Positions 42,234-51,572 are shown, counted from the stretch's first letter. The stretch is DNA of 64,000 nt from JBBDWK01 sp040902885 (GCA_040902885.1 JBBDWK010000106.1:1-64000), one strand, 5' to 3'. Notes: a model not told the origin generated them from the sequence alone. Program-made: numbers and translations.

Positions 42234-43151
42234 TCATTTCGGTACGGGCTTATTAAGTAGGCCTTCCGACCCAACGCGCTTCAGAATCACACTGCCCGGC
42301 TCGGAGTGCATCGGCGGCCAATTGGCAATCTGGCGGAGCGGCCCGGTTGCGCGCGCTGCGATTTCGGCAAGGAGCTTCGGGTCGCTCGCCTCGGTCAGCG
42401 CCTCCAATGCGAACGACGCTTTGTTCCAGTCGGTCCAGTGGACAGAGTCAAAGAGGTTCAGCAGCGGAGTGGGATCAAGACGTACATGAGAACTATCCCG
42501 GGAGGACCGCGCCAGCACACTCATGGCGCGAACCGCGTTGTTTCGGACCAGGGCATCGGCATCTTGTGAGGCCGCAGCAAGCGCGTCTGCCAGAGCCTGA
42601 TCTTTAGCTCCGTACGGCGCCAGGTGGATCGCCGCGGCGCGATGCCGCTTGTCGCCTGAATTGAGCGCCACCTCACGCCAGCGCGCTGCCCGCACGCCGG
42701 CTCGGGCCATGACCTGATCCTCGATCCTTCGCGCCTCATCTTTGGGGCCGGAACGTCCCGTCGTCACCGCCTCGTGATTCAGTTCCATGAGACGGTCGTA
42801 TATGGCGAGGTCTTCGTCGTCAAGGCGGATGGCGCCGGTCGGTGTGGGACGGAACTGTGGACGCCGATCCGTCGCCCTGACGCCGACGTAGAGGATCGCG
42901 GTACCTGCCGACTCACAGCATACCCAAGTCATATCGCTCTGGCGCCATGACGAAGATGCGGCGAGTTTCTTACGAAGGTTCTCCCCGTCGGCATCTCCCA
43001 GCGAGACCGGAACCGGTGGAAGAAGCTCGCGGACGGCACTCTCGAGATGGAGATCACCGAACACGACAATGCGGCCGATCGGCGGCATATCGGCCGCGGC
43101 GCCGCTTTGTGTGCAGAACAGCGCGATAAGCAGTTGCGACGGAACGCGCAT
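42234..43151 (-). CDS. Exported HEAT-repeat-like protein
   Basis: A protein of 305 residues from ATG 43151 with a signal peptide (MRVPSQLLIALFCTQSGAAA). The C-terminal half consists of helical repeats typical of HEAT-like proteins (WREVALNSGDKRHRAAAIHL; KDQALADALAAASQDADALV RNNAVRAMSVLA; WNKASFALEALTEASDPKLL). The N-terminal half is a short beta domain. HEAT arrays bind proteins; the partner is unknown. The stop lies about 125 nt from receptor 2's start; both are on the minus strand and the receptor promoter falls within the gap between them. Confidence 0.7.
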   Translation of the reverse strand: MRVPSQLLIALFCTQSGAAADMPPIGRIVVFGDLHLESAVRELLPPVPVSLGDADGENLRKKLAASSSWRQSDMTWVCCESAGTAILYVGVRATDRRPQFRPTPTGAIRLDDEDLAIYDRLMELNHEAVTTGRSGPKDEARRIEDQVMARAGVRAARWREVALNSGDKRHRAAAIHLAPYGAKDQALADALAAASQDADALVRNNAVRAMSVLARSSRDSSHVRLDPTPLLNLFDSVHWTDWNKASFALEALTEASDPKLLAEIAARATGPLRQIANWPPMHSEPGSVILKRVGSEGLLNKPVPK

Positions 43152-43180
43152 GTACTGCCAGCTTACCGCGGAAGCCCGTT

Positions 43181-45544
43181 CTACGCCGTAAGCGCGACCT
43201 CCGCCGGGCGATACACCTCCGCCCACGACGGCTCCCCTTCCGTAATCAAAATCGTGTCGTTGATTGGCAGGTCCTCGAAGCGTTGCACCAGTCCGCTCGG
43301 CCAGCGGATTTCCAGCCGCTCCACCGAGGTCGCTTTGGCTAGCCCGAAGTGCTGCTCGAACGGCAGACAGCCGAAGTTGGTCCCGCCGGTCACTTCCCGG
43401 TACTGGTGCTTGCCCTCGGATTCAATGGAAACGCGCGCCCCGATGGCGCTCCGGTTGCTCTTCGTGCCCTTCAGGCGGACATTCAGGTAGTTCCCGGCCA
43501 GGCGCTTGGGACGGAAGCAGGAGGTTGTCAGCAGCTCACCCGGATAGGCCCCCCCGGCCGCTACCAACACGCACAAGCGGCCGTCGCCGAACAGGTCGGC
43601 CAGGTTGCCGCCGTGTCCTTTGCCGGTGGTGGGGAGACCGGCGGAAAAGGTGATGTTGCTGTACTTGCCGGCCCCGTCGTTCTCAAGAAGCACCAGCGGC
43701 TCCAGCCGGTCCATGCGCGGGCTGCCGTTGCCGAGCACCAGGTCCACGTGCCCGTCGTTATCGAAGTCGCCGGCGTTGCCGCTCATGGTTCCCCAGCAGC
43801 CGTCGATTCCAGCCTCCTTGCTGATCATCGTGAACGTGCCGTTGCGGTTGTTCCTGTAGAGCCGCAGCGGGCGGCCGTCGGCGGGTCCCGCGCCGGTTTT
43901 CATGGTGTGGACCACGTCTTCATGATCGGACCAGGTGAACTGCACGAGGTCCAGCCAGCCGTCGTTATCGTAGTCGATCCAGAAGCAAGTGCTGCCGATG
44001 CAGAAATCGTCGAAGCCGGCCTCCGTGCTGACGTCGGTGAAGGTCCCGTCTCCATTGTTGCGATAGAGCTGGGAGCGGCCCATGGCGTTGCTGAGGAAGA
44101 GGTCGGGCAACCCGTCGTTGTTGTAGTCGCCCCAGCAGGATCCGATGGTCGGCCAGATGGTGCGCAAGCCGGCCTTCTCCGACACTTCCGTGAACGTGCC
44201 GTCGCCATTGTTATGGAATAGCCGGTTGGGCGTCTTGCGGTCGAAGAGACCGCCGAGGTTGTTGGCGATGAACAGGTCCAGGTGGCCGTCGCAATCGTAG
44301 TCCACCCAGGAAGCCGTAAACGCGGGACCCCAACTGTTCACACCCGCCTTCTTGGTGACGTCGGTGAACGTACCGTCCCCGTTATTGTGGTAAAGCGAGC
44401 CTTCGCCGACGAAGAAGCCGAGGCGCGTGACGAACAGATCGTCGTAGCCGTCGTTATCGTAGTCGCCGATGGTGATCGCGAAACCGTTGATGCAATCGTC
44501 CAGACCCGAGCCGACCGATACGTCGGCGAATGAGCCGTCGCCGTTGTTGCGGTAGAGGCTGCACCCCGCGTGTGCGGCCGCGATCACCACGTCGAGATTG
44601 CCGTCGTTGTTATAGTCGAATACGGCCAGGCCGCGCCCGGCGCTGGTCTTATCGAGTCCGATCTTATCGGCCACGTCCTCGAACTCCACTTTGGGCCGCG
44701 CATAGCCGACCTTCATCTCCATGCGGTGCTCGTCCGGCACGAAGTCGGGGTACCGCCCCATTTTGCGGTTGATCTGCCATAGCCACGCGCGGGCACGCTC
44801 GTTTTCGGGATTCAGGTTCATGGCCGCCACTCCATCGCGCGCGCCCTCCTCGTACATGCCGGCGCGATAATGGGCCACGGCGGCTTCATGGAAGGCCCCG
44901 GCGGCCACCGCCGGATCCTTGGCGGCAAGGCGCAGTTCCCGGCCCGCCTCCACGTACCGCCCGCACTTGATGAGGATGCGGCCCAGCTCCATGCGCGTCA
45001 CCGCATCGTCCGGCGCCTGACTCAAGCGATTCGTGTGAACCTGGATGATCTCCTTGTACTGCAGGCTCACGTAAATGTGCACCTCGCAGAACATCTCCAC
45101 CACGTTGGCCACGAACTGCGGGAAACGCTTCGCCCCGACCACCTGAAAAGTCGCCAGACCGCGCAGCCCGGACTGGGCCGCCATGGTTCCGATGGACAAC
45201 GGAATTTCCAGGGGAACGATCCAGTTGCGGGGGTTCTTCCAGTCCACGAATCCGAACGAATGCTGGACGGCGCGGACCAGATCCCCGGCGGCGGTGGCGA
45301 GCTGATAGGGTTCCATGACCGAAGTCCGCGCGATGCGTATGGTCCGGTTGGCCAAGTCGGAGACCGCGGAATCGACGTCCCGCGGACCGTCGAGCGGCGG
45401 ACGCATCCCGGGCTTTTCGAACTCCACGCCCGCGAGCTTTTCCACGCTGGTCTGCATACTCTGCATGGCCGAATTCATCAGCAGCAGCCCGTTTTCGGCC
45501 ATGCAGGCCGACAGGCGAAAGAGGGAATTTAGAATCGATGCCAT
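43181..45544 (-). CDS. CRTAC1-like FG-GAP/VCBS repeat protein with ASPIC/UnbV domain
   Basis: A protein of 787 residues from ATG 45544 (MASILNSLFRLSACMAENGL). Residues about 1-190 are unusual and helical; 190-270 look like TPR repeats (DDAVTRMELGRILIKCGRYV; AVAAGAFHEAAVAHYRAGMY). The centre has about seven FG-GAP/VCBS repeats with Ca-binding loops D-x-[ND]-x-D-G-x-x-D (DYNNDGNLD, DYDNDGYDD, DYDCDGHLD, DYNNDGLPD, DYDNDGWLD, DFDNDGHVD). The C-terminus is an ASPIC/UnbV domain (GARVSIESEGKHQYREV ... ERLEIRWPSGLVQRFEDLP). No classic signal peptide is seen. It lies 28 nt after a thioredoxin-like gene, so the two are one operon. Such proteins are common in Acidobacteriota; function unknown. Confidence 0.85.
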   Translation of the reverse strand: MASILNSLFRLSACMAENGLLLMNSAMQSMQTSVEKLAGVEFEKPGMRPPLDGPRDVDSAVSDLANRTIRIARTSVMEPYQLATAAGDLVRAVQHSFGFVDWKNPRNWIVPLEIPLSIGTMAAQSGLRGLATFQVVGAKRFPQFVANVVEMFCEVHIYVSLQYKEIIQVHTNRLSQAPDDAVTRMELGRILIKCGRYVEAGRELRLAAKDPAVAAGAFHEAAVAHYRAGMYEEGARDGVAAMNLNPENERARAWLWQINRKMGRYPDFVPDEHRMEMKVGYARPKVEFEDVADKIGLDKTSAGRGLAVFDYNNDGNLDVVIAAAHAGCSLYRNNGDGSFADVSVGSGLDDCINGFAITIGDYDNDGYDDLFVTRLGFFVGEGSLYHNNGDGTFTDVTKKAGVNSWGPAFTASWVDYDCDGHLDLFIANNLGGLFDRKTPNRLFHNNGDGTFTEVSEKAGLRTIWPTIGSCWGDYNNDGLPDLFLSNAMGRSQLYRNNGDGTFTDVSTEAGFDDFCIGSTCFWIDYDNDGWLDLVQFTWSDHEDVVHTMKTGAGPADGRPLRLYRNNRNGTFTMISKEAGIDGCWGTMSGNAGDFDNDGHVDLVLGNGSPRMDRLEPLVLLENDGAGKYSNITFSAGLPTTGKGHGGNLADLFGDGRLCVLVAAGGAYPGELLTTSCFRPKRLAGNYLNVRLKGTKSNRSAIGARVSIESEGKHQYREVTGGTNFGCLPFEQHFGLAKATSVERLEIRWPSGLVQRFEDLPINDTILITEGEPSWAEVYRPAEVALTA

Positions 45545-45572
45545 AAGTTTGTAGCGGCGTCCGGAAGGAGAT

Positions 45573-46130
45573 CTAAATCGGTTTGGGAAGAATGTAGTAG
45601 ACCGACTGTATGGCGCACCCGAAGCTGGCCGTCTCATTCCTGGCGAGCGGCTCGCCGGCGAGAAACGACGCGATCGCCGGCTCCAGATAAGCCTGGTACT
45701 CGGGGTCCGCCGCATACTTGAAATTGTCGATGGCGCCCCGGTAATGCAGCCGCAGATCGGAATCGATCAGGAAAACCCGCGGTGTCTGCTGCGTATACCA
45801 CTGGCGCGCGACGGCGCTGCCGGGGTCGTACACGATGGGAAATTGCAGATTCCTTTCTCGGATTGTGCCTTGAATCTGCTCCGGCGTTTCGCCATGACGC
45901 GAGGCCACCGCCACCAGGCCAATATCCGGATGGCGCGAGGTAAAGTCGTTCAGATAAGCGTCATAACGGACGCAATGCGAACAGACCCCGGACCAGAACA
46001 CCACCACCGCGCCCTTTTTACCGTTCACGTAATGGCGCAGATCGCGCGCACCACCCTCCACGAGCTGCAACGAAAATTCGGAGACTGGGCCGCCGATTTC
46101 CTGAAGTTCCCGAACCAAAGTTTCCGACAT
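45573..46130 (-). CDS. Thioredoxin-fold protein with CxxC motif
   Basis: A protein of about 185 residues from ATG 46130 (MSETLVRELQEIGGPVSEFS); a GTG at 46169 is possible. It has a thioredoxin core with active site WSGVCSHC (Cys50, Cys53), a C-x2-C with His as in some TlpA and peroxiredoxin-like proteins, then cis-Pro region TQQTPRVFLIDSDLRLHYRG. No signal peptide is seen. It is the first gene of the pair with the ASPIC/UnbV protein, so it may reduce or oxidise Cys in that partner or its substrate. Confidence 0.8.
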   Translation of the reverse strand: MSETLVRELQEIGGPVSEFSLQLVEGGARDLRHYVNGKKGAVVVFWSGVCSHCVRYDAYLNDFTSRHPDIGLVAVASRHGETPEQIQGTIRERNLQFPIVYDPGSAVARQWYTQQTPRVFLIDSDLRLHYRGAIDNFKYAADPEYQAYLEPAIASFLAGEPLARNETASFGCAIQSVYYILPKPI

Positions 46131-46216
46131 CTGGGTGATGATTTTAGCGCAGCTTGTGCACGGAAGCACTAACTGGTTTGTATTAGTCCCGATAATAATA
46201 GTACCGATGGGAGCTT

Positions 46217-47368
46217 CTACGGCGCCAATCGGAATATGTCGGCCACGTTCGCTTTTACGCGCTCGGCCATGGCGTCGATGCCGGAAACGCCCGGGGCCCG
46301 AAGCGTGTACTTCTCGAGAGTCGCGGCCACGTACCCTCCGTAAGAGTCGAGCTCGAGCGACTTCAGACTGGCCAGGGTGATCCGGTTCTGGAGATCCGCC
46401 ACCGTGTGTCCGGCGCGTTTTCCGGCGGCGACGCGGGCGTTGATCTCATCGAGGTAGCCGATCAGCTGCCGCATGCGGTCCCGCCCCTGCTGCATGCCTC
46501 CATGACCGGGAAGCACGTGCGTGAAGTCGAGTTCACCGAGGCGCGCCAGGGTGCGCGACCACTCCTGGGGATAGCCGTCGCCCATGCCGGGAATGAACCC
46601 GTGCAGCAGGTCGCCGGTGGCAATGGCCTTCTTCTGGGGGCAGAATACGGAGATGTCGCTCGCCGTATGCGCCCTGCCTCGAAACACCAGGTGCAGATCG
46701 TGGGCTTTGTCGTGGACCGTCAGGCTCTCTCCGAAGGTGACGTCCGGCAGCTCGGGTTGATAGTTCTCCATTTCGCGCAGATAGGCGCGGGTTTCCGACA
46801 CCATACGCCGGAAGTAGATGCGCTCAGCCTCGCCACGCGCCGTGCCGAGCTTCTGCCGCATGTCCTCCAGGCTGCGCCGTATGCTTTCGAGCGAGCTGTG
46901 CAGGCGCTTCGCGGTGTGCTCGGCGATGAGCGCGCGCGTGGCCTGGCTGGCTACCACCTGCGCTTGCGGAGCGATCTTGCGATACGCACCCGTGCCCTGA
47001 ACATGGTCCCAGTGAAAATGCGTGTTGACGATATAACGCACGGGCTTGGGACTCACCTCGCGGCGGATTTGCGCCACCAGGGCGGCCGCGGCGGAGGGTT
47101 TGGAGTGAGCGTCCACCACCAGAATGTCGCGCGCGTTGACGAAGACGGCCGCGTTACAGTTGAGCATGGCGGCCGGCTTCGCCAGCGCCAGGTAGACGCC
47201 CTCGGCGGCCTTCTCGATTTCGAACAGAGTAGCGGGGGCGGCAGCCGATTGCGCCCGGGCATGCGCCGCGCGGAAGACCGCCTGCTCGAGCACGGATGCC
47301 GTGGTGAAGCACGCTCCTAGGGTGCGCGTCAAAAAGTCTCTCCGGGAGTGCGAGAATGAGTGGCTCAT
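46217..47368 (-). CDS. Tat-exported metallo-beta-lactamase-fold hydrolase
   Basis: A 383-residue protein with a Tat signal (SRRDFLTRTLGACF) and a metallo-beta-lactamase fold: HFHWDH at about 117-122 (motif THxHxDH), His in GRAHTASDI, Asp in ATGDLLH and His in VLPGHGG, all metal ligands of a two-zinc centre. Proteins of this group (SoxH/quinoprotein-linked or hydrolase-type) act in the periplasm. The substrate is unknown. It is divergent from the Ldh-family gene with start codons only 14 nt apart. Confidence 0.85.
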   Translation of the reverse strand: MSHSFSHSRRDFLTRTLGACFTTASVLEQAVFRAAHARAQSAAAPATLFEIEKAAEGVYLALAKPAAMLNCNAAVFVNARDILVVDAHSKPSAAAALVAQIRREVSPKPVRYIVNTHFHWDHVQGTGAYRKIAPQAQVVASQATRALIAEHTAKRLHSSLESIRRSLEDMRQKLGTARGEAERIYFRRMVSETRAYLREMENYQPELPDVTFGESLTVHDKAHDLHLVFRGRAHTASDISVFCPQKKAIATGDLLHGFIPGMGDGYPQEWSRTLARLGELDFTHVLPGHGGMQQGRDRMRQLIGYLDEINARVAAGKRAGHTVADLQNRITLASLKSLELDSYGGYVAATLEKYTLRAPGVSGIDAMAERVKANVADIFRLAP

Positions 47369-47382
47369 GGAAAGGAATCCGA

Positions 47383-48435
47383 ATGCCGGCTTACCCGGAA
47401 AGCGAACGCGAGCGACGTATTGCCGCGGAGGCGCTGCACAAACAGGTTGAAGCGATCTTCGAGCGTTGCGGCATGGAGAGCGGCGATGCCGGGCTGCTTT
47501 CCGAAACGCTGGTAGCGGCCGACCTCCGGGGCGTTCACTCGCATGGCGTCCTCCGCGTGCCGGAGTATGTGCGCAAGCTCGCCGGCGGCGTGAATCCCAA
47601 GGGGCGGCCCGCCGTGGTGAAGGATTCGGTAGCGGCCCTGACCATCGACGGCGGCAACAGCATGGGCCAGATTGGCGCGGCCTTCGCCATGGATCGGGCC
47701 ATCGAGCGGGCGCGGACCACGGGCGTGGCGGTGGCGGCGGTGCGCGGAAGCAACCATTGCGGGGCCATGGCCTGGTTCGCCATGCGGGCGCTTCCTCACG
47801 GCATGATCGGTCTGGCCGCCACCAATGCCCTTCCCACCATGGCGCCCTGGGGCGGCCTGGACAAGATCGTCGGCATCAACCCGCTGGCCGTGGCCATTCC
47901 CGCCGCGAAAGAGCCGCCAGTGGTGCTGGATGCCGCCTTCAGCTATTCCTCGCATGGAAAGATCCGAGTCTATCACCAGAAGGGCGCGGCCATTCCGCCT
48001 ACGTGGGCGTTCGACTCCGAAGGCCGGCCGACAACCGACGCCGGGCGCGCCATCGAGGGCCTGCTGCAGCCCATCGGCGAATACAAGGGCGTCGGGCTGG
48101 CCATCGTTATGGGGATGCTGTCCAGCCTGCTATCGGGAGCGAGCTATGGAACCGAGCTTGGGGATATGCAGGACGGCGCGAAGCCGGGCAGCGACGGCCA
48201 CATCTTCATTGCGCTGAACGTCGCCTCTTTCGAGGAACCTTCGCGGTTCCGGGAGCGTGTGGATGGAATTGTGCGGCAGATTCGCGGCAGCCGCCGCGCC
48301 GCCGGAGTGGGGAAGATCTACGCTCCGGGAGAGCTGGAAGCCGAAACCGAAAGCCGGTATCGGAAGGAAGGGATTCCGCTGAACGACGCGACGCTGGACG
48401 GCCTTCGGGAGGCCGCCGAGCTGGTGGGTCTGTAA
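47383..48435 (+). CDS. Ldh-family (malate/L-lactate dehydrogenase type) oxidoreductase
   Basis: A protein of 350 residues from ATG 47383 (MPAYPESERERRIAAEALHK), chosen for its AAAGGA site at 8 nt; an upstream ATG at 47356 lies in the divergent gene. It has the type 2 malate/L-lactate/L-sulfolactate dehydrogenase fold: H-S-H-G (about 52-55), NHCGAMAWFAMRAL, APWGG and PTTDAG. It oxidises an alpha-hydroxy acid with NAD(P). It ends 15 nt before the convergent rplQ gene. Substrate specificity cannot be read from the sequence. Confidence 0.85.
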   Translation: MPAYPESERERRIAAEALHKQVEAIFERCGMESGDAGLLSETLVAADLRGVHSHGVLRVPEYVRKLAGGVNPKGRPAVVKDSVAALTIDGGNSMGQIGAAFAMDRAIERARTTGVAVAAVRGSNHCGAMAWFAMRALPHGMIGLAATNALPTMAPWGGLDKIVGINPLAVAIPAAKEPPVVLDAAFSYSSHGKIRVYHQKGAAIPPTWAFDSEGRPTTDAGRAIEGLLQPIGEYKGVGLAIVMGMLSSLLSGASYGTELGDMQDGAKPGSDGHIFIALNVASFEEPSRFRERVDGIVRQIRGSRRAAGVGKIYAPGELEAETESRYRKEGIPLNDATLDGLREAAELVGL

Positions 48436-48450
48436 GAAGAAGGCGAGGGC

Positions 48451-48900
48451 CTACTCCCCGCCCTCTTCCGGTTCTCTGCCCTCGCGCTGAGCCTTCAGAC
48501 GCTCTTCGCGGCGTCGCGCGCGCTCCGCGGCGCGCTTCACGAGCTCCGAGCCAACCAGCTCGAGCATCGCCTGTTCGGCGCCATCGCCTTTGCGCGGCCC
48601 AAGCCGCACGATACGCGTGTAACCGCCGTTGCGCTGGCCGAAGCGCGTCCCCAGCGTGTCAAAGAGCTTTTTGACCGAGACGGGCGTCTCCAGAAACGAG
48701 GCGGCCTGCCGCCGGGTGTGCAGCGTGTCTCGCTTGGCGAGGGTGATCATTCTGTCCACCAGAGGCTTCACGGCCTTGGCTTTGGGAACCGTTGTGATGA
48801 CACGCTCGTGCTCAATGACGCTCGTCACGAGGCCGCGCAGCAGCGCCTTGCGCGACCCGCTGTCCCGTTTGAGCTTATATCCGCCGACCTTGTGTCTCAT
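48451..48900 (-). CDS. rplQ: Ribosomal protein L17
   Basis: A 149-residue L17: MRHKVGGYKLKRDSGSRKAL and RDTLHTRRQAASFLETP. The core ends near residue 115 and a charged Arg/Glu-rich tail of about 30 residues (ERARRREERLKAQREGREPE) extends it. It binds 23S rRNA at the exit-tunnel side. It is the last gene of the alpha operon. Confidence 0.97.
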   Translation of the reverse strand: MRHKVGGYKLKRDSGSRKALLRGLVTSVIEHERVITTVPKAKAVKPLVDRMITLAKRDTLHTRRQAASFLETPVSVKKLFDTLGTRFGQRNGGYTRIVRLGPRKGDGAEQAMLELVGSELVKRAAERARRREERLKAQREGREPEEGGE

Positions 48901-48903
48901 GTT

Positions 48904-49971
48904 CTATTCCCCAATCCGATCCTGATCCTGGTCCTGCTCGCCTTCGCTGCCCAAATCGTATTCCCGCCCTTCCAGGCCGGACGAAGGAACGTTGGGGGGA
49001 GCGATGAGACGGCCCTGAGAGTCGATCTTCATTCCGAGGGAAAATCCCATGTTGGACAGGATTTCCTTGATCTCGTTCAAGGACTTGCGCCCGAAATTCT
49101 TGGTGCGCAACATGTCCGCCTCGGTCTTCTGAATCAGCTCGCCGATGGTCTGGATATTGGCGTTCTTCAGGCAGTTGTAGGAGCGTACGCTCAACTCCAG
49201 CTCCTCCACGGACCGGTTGAGCTGCTCGCTCATCTTGTCCATGGCGTGCTCGGCGGTCTCTTCGGCGGCCTCCGGCAGCTCCTCGAAGTTGATGAAGATG
49301 TTCATATGCTCCTTCAACAACTTCGCGGCATACCCGACGGCGTCCGGCGGCGAAACCGCGCCGTTGGTCCAGACTTCGAGCGTGAGCTTGTCGTAATCCG
49401 TCATCTGGCCGAGACGGGCCGCCTCGACCGCAAAATTGACCTTGCGCACGGGAGAGTGCACGGAGTCGATGGGAATGTAGCCGAGGGCGAGATCCTCGTC
49501 GAAGTTCTTGTCCGCGCTGACATAGCCGCGGCCGGTTTTCAGCCGCATCTCGATGTTTAGCTTGCCGCCTTCGCTGACGGTGGCGATGTGAACGTTGCGG
49601 TCCAGCACTTCAACGTCGGCGTCGGACTGGATCTGCCCGCTGAGCACCTGGCCCGGCCGGTCCACCCGCAAGTAAACGGTCTTGACCGCATCGCCCATGA
49701 TCTTGAAGGGAATCTGCTTCAGGTTCAGGATGATATCGGTTGCGTCCTCGACGACGCCCGGAATGGGGCTGAACTCGTGCTCGACGCCTTCAATCCGCAC
49801 CGCCGTAATCGCCGCGCCTTCGATGGAGCTCAGCAGCACGCGGCGCAGGCTGTTGCCGATGGTGGTTCCAAAGCCGCGCTGAAAGGGTTGGGCCGTGAAT
49901 TCGCCGTACCGGTCGGTTAGGGTTTCCGTGTTGGCGACCAGCCGCTTCGGTTTTTGAAAGCCCTTCATCAT
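48904..49971 (-). CDS. rpoA: RNA polymerase alpha subunit
   Basis: A 355-residue alpha subunit. The N-terminal domain (dimerisation: RRVLLSSIEGAAITAVRIEG, LTLEVWTNGAVSPPDAV) is linked to a C-terminal domain that binds UP elements and regulators (ELELSVRSYNCLKNANIQTI GEL). An acidic tail follows. It begins 42 nt after rpsD and ends 3 nt before rplQ. Confidence 0.98.
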   Translation of the reverse strand: MMKGFQKPKRLVANTETLTDRYGEFTAQPFQRGFGTTIGNSLRRVLLSSIEGAAITAVRIEGVEHEFSPIPGVVEDATDIILNLKQIPFKIMGDAVKTVYLRVDRPGQVLSGQIQSDADVEVLDRNVHIATVSEGGKLNIEMRLKTGRGYVSADKNFDEDLALGYIPIDSVHSPVRKVNFAVEAARLGQMTDYDKLTLEVWTNGAVSPPDAVGYAAKLLKEHMNIFINFEELPEAAEETAEHAMDKMSEQLNRSVEELELSVRSYNCLKNANIQTIGELIQKTEADMLRTKNFGRKSLNEIKEILSNMGFSLGMKIDSQGRLIAPPNVPSSGLEGREYDLGSEGEQDQDQDRIGE

Positions 49972-50013
49972 AATATTCTTATATCCTCAATTGCTTGCCA
50001 AAGAGCGGCGGGA

Positions 50014-50646
50014 CTACTTAGAGTACAACTCGACAATGAGCTGCTCATTCATCTGAATCTGCACTAGTTCCTCGCGCTTCGGCATTCCCGTGATGCGGCC
50101 GCGAAGCGCATCGCGGTCGACGTCGATCCAGTTGGGCGAAGGGGCGTGAGCCGTGGCGTCGCGAGCACCCAGAATGGTGGGATTTGTACGGCTGGATTCA
50201 CGCACCTCGACAACGTCGCCGGGCTTCACCAGCGCCGACGGGATATTAGTCTTCCGCCCGTTGAGCTGGATGTGGCCGTGGCGGACGATCTGCCTTGCCT
50301 GAGCGTGGCTGGTGCCGAACCCCATGCGGTAAATCACGTTGTCCAGGCGCCGCTCCAGCATGCCTAGCAGGTTGTCGCCGGTGATGCCCTTCATGGCGGC
50401 GGCCTTCTCAAAGGTATTGCGGAACTGCGTTTCCAGAACGCCGTAAACGCGGCGCACCTTCTGCTTCTCGCGAAGCTGCAGACCATAACCGACCAGCTTC
50501 GGCTTGCGGTCCTTGCCATGCTGGCCGGGAACGAAGTTGCGCTTTTCGATGGCGCACTTCTCCGTATGGCAGCGCTCGCCTTTCAGAAACAGTTTCATGC
50601 CCTCGCGCCGGCACTGCCGGCAAACGGGACCGATATATCTTGCCAA
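50014..50646 (-). CDS. rpsD: Ribosomal protein S4, zinc-binding form
   Basis: A 210-residue S4. The N-terminus has four Cys (CRQCRREGMKLFLKGERC ... EKC), the zinc-binding form of S4. The S4 RNA-binding domain (RRLDNVIYRMGFGTSHAQAR) follows. It nucleates 30S assembly and may regulate the alpha operon as in other bacteria. Confidence 0.97.
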   Translation of the reverse strand: MARYIGPVCRQCRREGMKLFLKGERCHTEKCAIEKRNFVPGQHGKDRKPKLVGYGLQLREKQKVRRVYGVLETQFRNTFEKAAAMKGITGDNLLGMLERRLDNVIYRMGFGTSHAQARQIVRHGHIQLNGRKTNIPSALVKPGDVVEVRESSRTNPTILGARDATAHAPSPNWIDVDRDALRGRITGMPKREELVQIQMNEQLIVELYSK

Positions 50647-50723
50647 ACTTCCTCCTTAACCCTGCTTCAGGGTGCAGTTTACAGTTCCTGGCGGAACCTT
50701 CCTCCTGCTTATCGCTTGCAAAC

Positions 50724-51170
50724 TTAAACGCGCCGCCTTTTGGGCGGGCGGCAACCATTGTGCGGGATCGGCGTCGTGTCGCGAATCGACCGTACTTCAA
50801 TGCCCGACGTGGAGAGCGCCCGGACCGCGGACTCGCGTCCCGACCCGGGACCGCTCACACGGACATCCACGGTACGCAACCCGGACTCCTTCGCTTTGCC
50901 GGCGGCGGTCAGCGCCGCCTGCTGCGCGGCAAAGGGAGTTCCCTTGCGCGAGCCGCGAAAGCCGAGAGATCCCGAACTCGACCAGGAGATCACATTACCT
51001 TCGGTATCCGAGATGGTAATGATGGTGTTGTTGAAGGTCGCCTGGACGTGGACAAGGCCCGTATGGACCGTGCGCTTCTCTTTCTTCTTGAAAGTCTTCT
51101 TCTTGGTAGCCTTGGTGGCTTTGCCCTTCACTGGTGCCTTCGCTAGTGCCTTCGCTGCTGCCTTTGCCAT
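50724..51170 (-). CDS. rpsK: Ribosomal protein S11 with Lys/Ala-rich N-terminus
   Basis: A 148-residue S11: HTGLVHVQATFNNTIITISD, AAQQAALTAAGKAKESGLRT and the C-terminal PHNGCRPPKRRRV. The N-terminus carries an extra ~30 Lys/Ala-rich residues (KALAKAPVKGKATKATKKKT). It sits at the platform of the 30S subunit. A 77-nt gap follows before rpsD. Confidence 0.97.
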   Translation of the reverse strand: MAKAAAKALAKAPVKGKATKATKKKTFKKKEKRTVHTGLVHVQATFNNTIITISDTEGNVISWSSSGSLGFRGSRKGTPFAAQQAALTAAGKAKESGLRTVDVRVSGPGSGRESAVRALSTSGIEVRSIRDTTPIPHNGCRPPKRRRV

Positions 51171-51185
51171 TACGCCTCGTTTCCG

Positions 51186-51572
51186 TCAGGTCTTCGCCGA
51201 TGCCTTCTTCTTGTTCGAGACCGTTCCGCGCCTCGGTCCCTTGCGGGTCCGCGAGTTGGTATGGGTGCGCTGGCCGCGAACCGGCAGACCGCGCCGGTGG
51301 CGCTGGCCCCGATAGCTGCCCATCTCGATGTGCCGCTTGATGTTCATCGAGATCTCTTTGCGAAGGTCGCCTTCCACGGCGCCCTCCTCCTCGAGAATCT
51401 GGCGGATCCGGTTTACCTCTTCCTCGCCCAGTTCGCCGACCTTCTTTCCGGGGTCGACGCCCGCGCGATGGAGCAGCGAGGCCGCCCGCGTGCGCCCAAT
51501 GCCGTAGATGTATGTCAGTCCGATCTCCGCCCTCTTCTTCGGCGGCAGATCCACTCCGGCGATACGTGCCAT
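51186..51572 (-). CDS. rpsM: Ribosomal protein S13
   Basis: A 128-residue S13: ARIAGVDLPPKKRAEIGLTY IYGIGR, RRGLPVRGQRTHTNSRTRKG. It is in the head of the 30S subunit, where it contacts the P-site tRNA. It follows rpmJ and precedes rpsK by 15 nt. Confidence 0.97.
   Translation of the reverse strand: MARIAGVDLPPKKRAEIGLTYIYGIGRTRAASLLHRAGVDPGKKVGELGEEEVNRIRQILEEEGAVEGDLRKEISMNIKRHIEMGSYRGQRHRRGLPVRGQRTHTNSRTRKGPRRGTVSNKKKASAKT

Noticed and set aside
30703..45544. Enediyne-like biosynthetic cluster
   Set aside because: DUF1702-like and ASPIC/UnbV proteins occur in enediyne clusters, but no polyketide synthase or tailoring gene is present.
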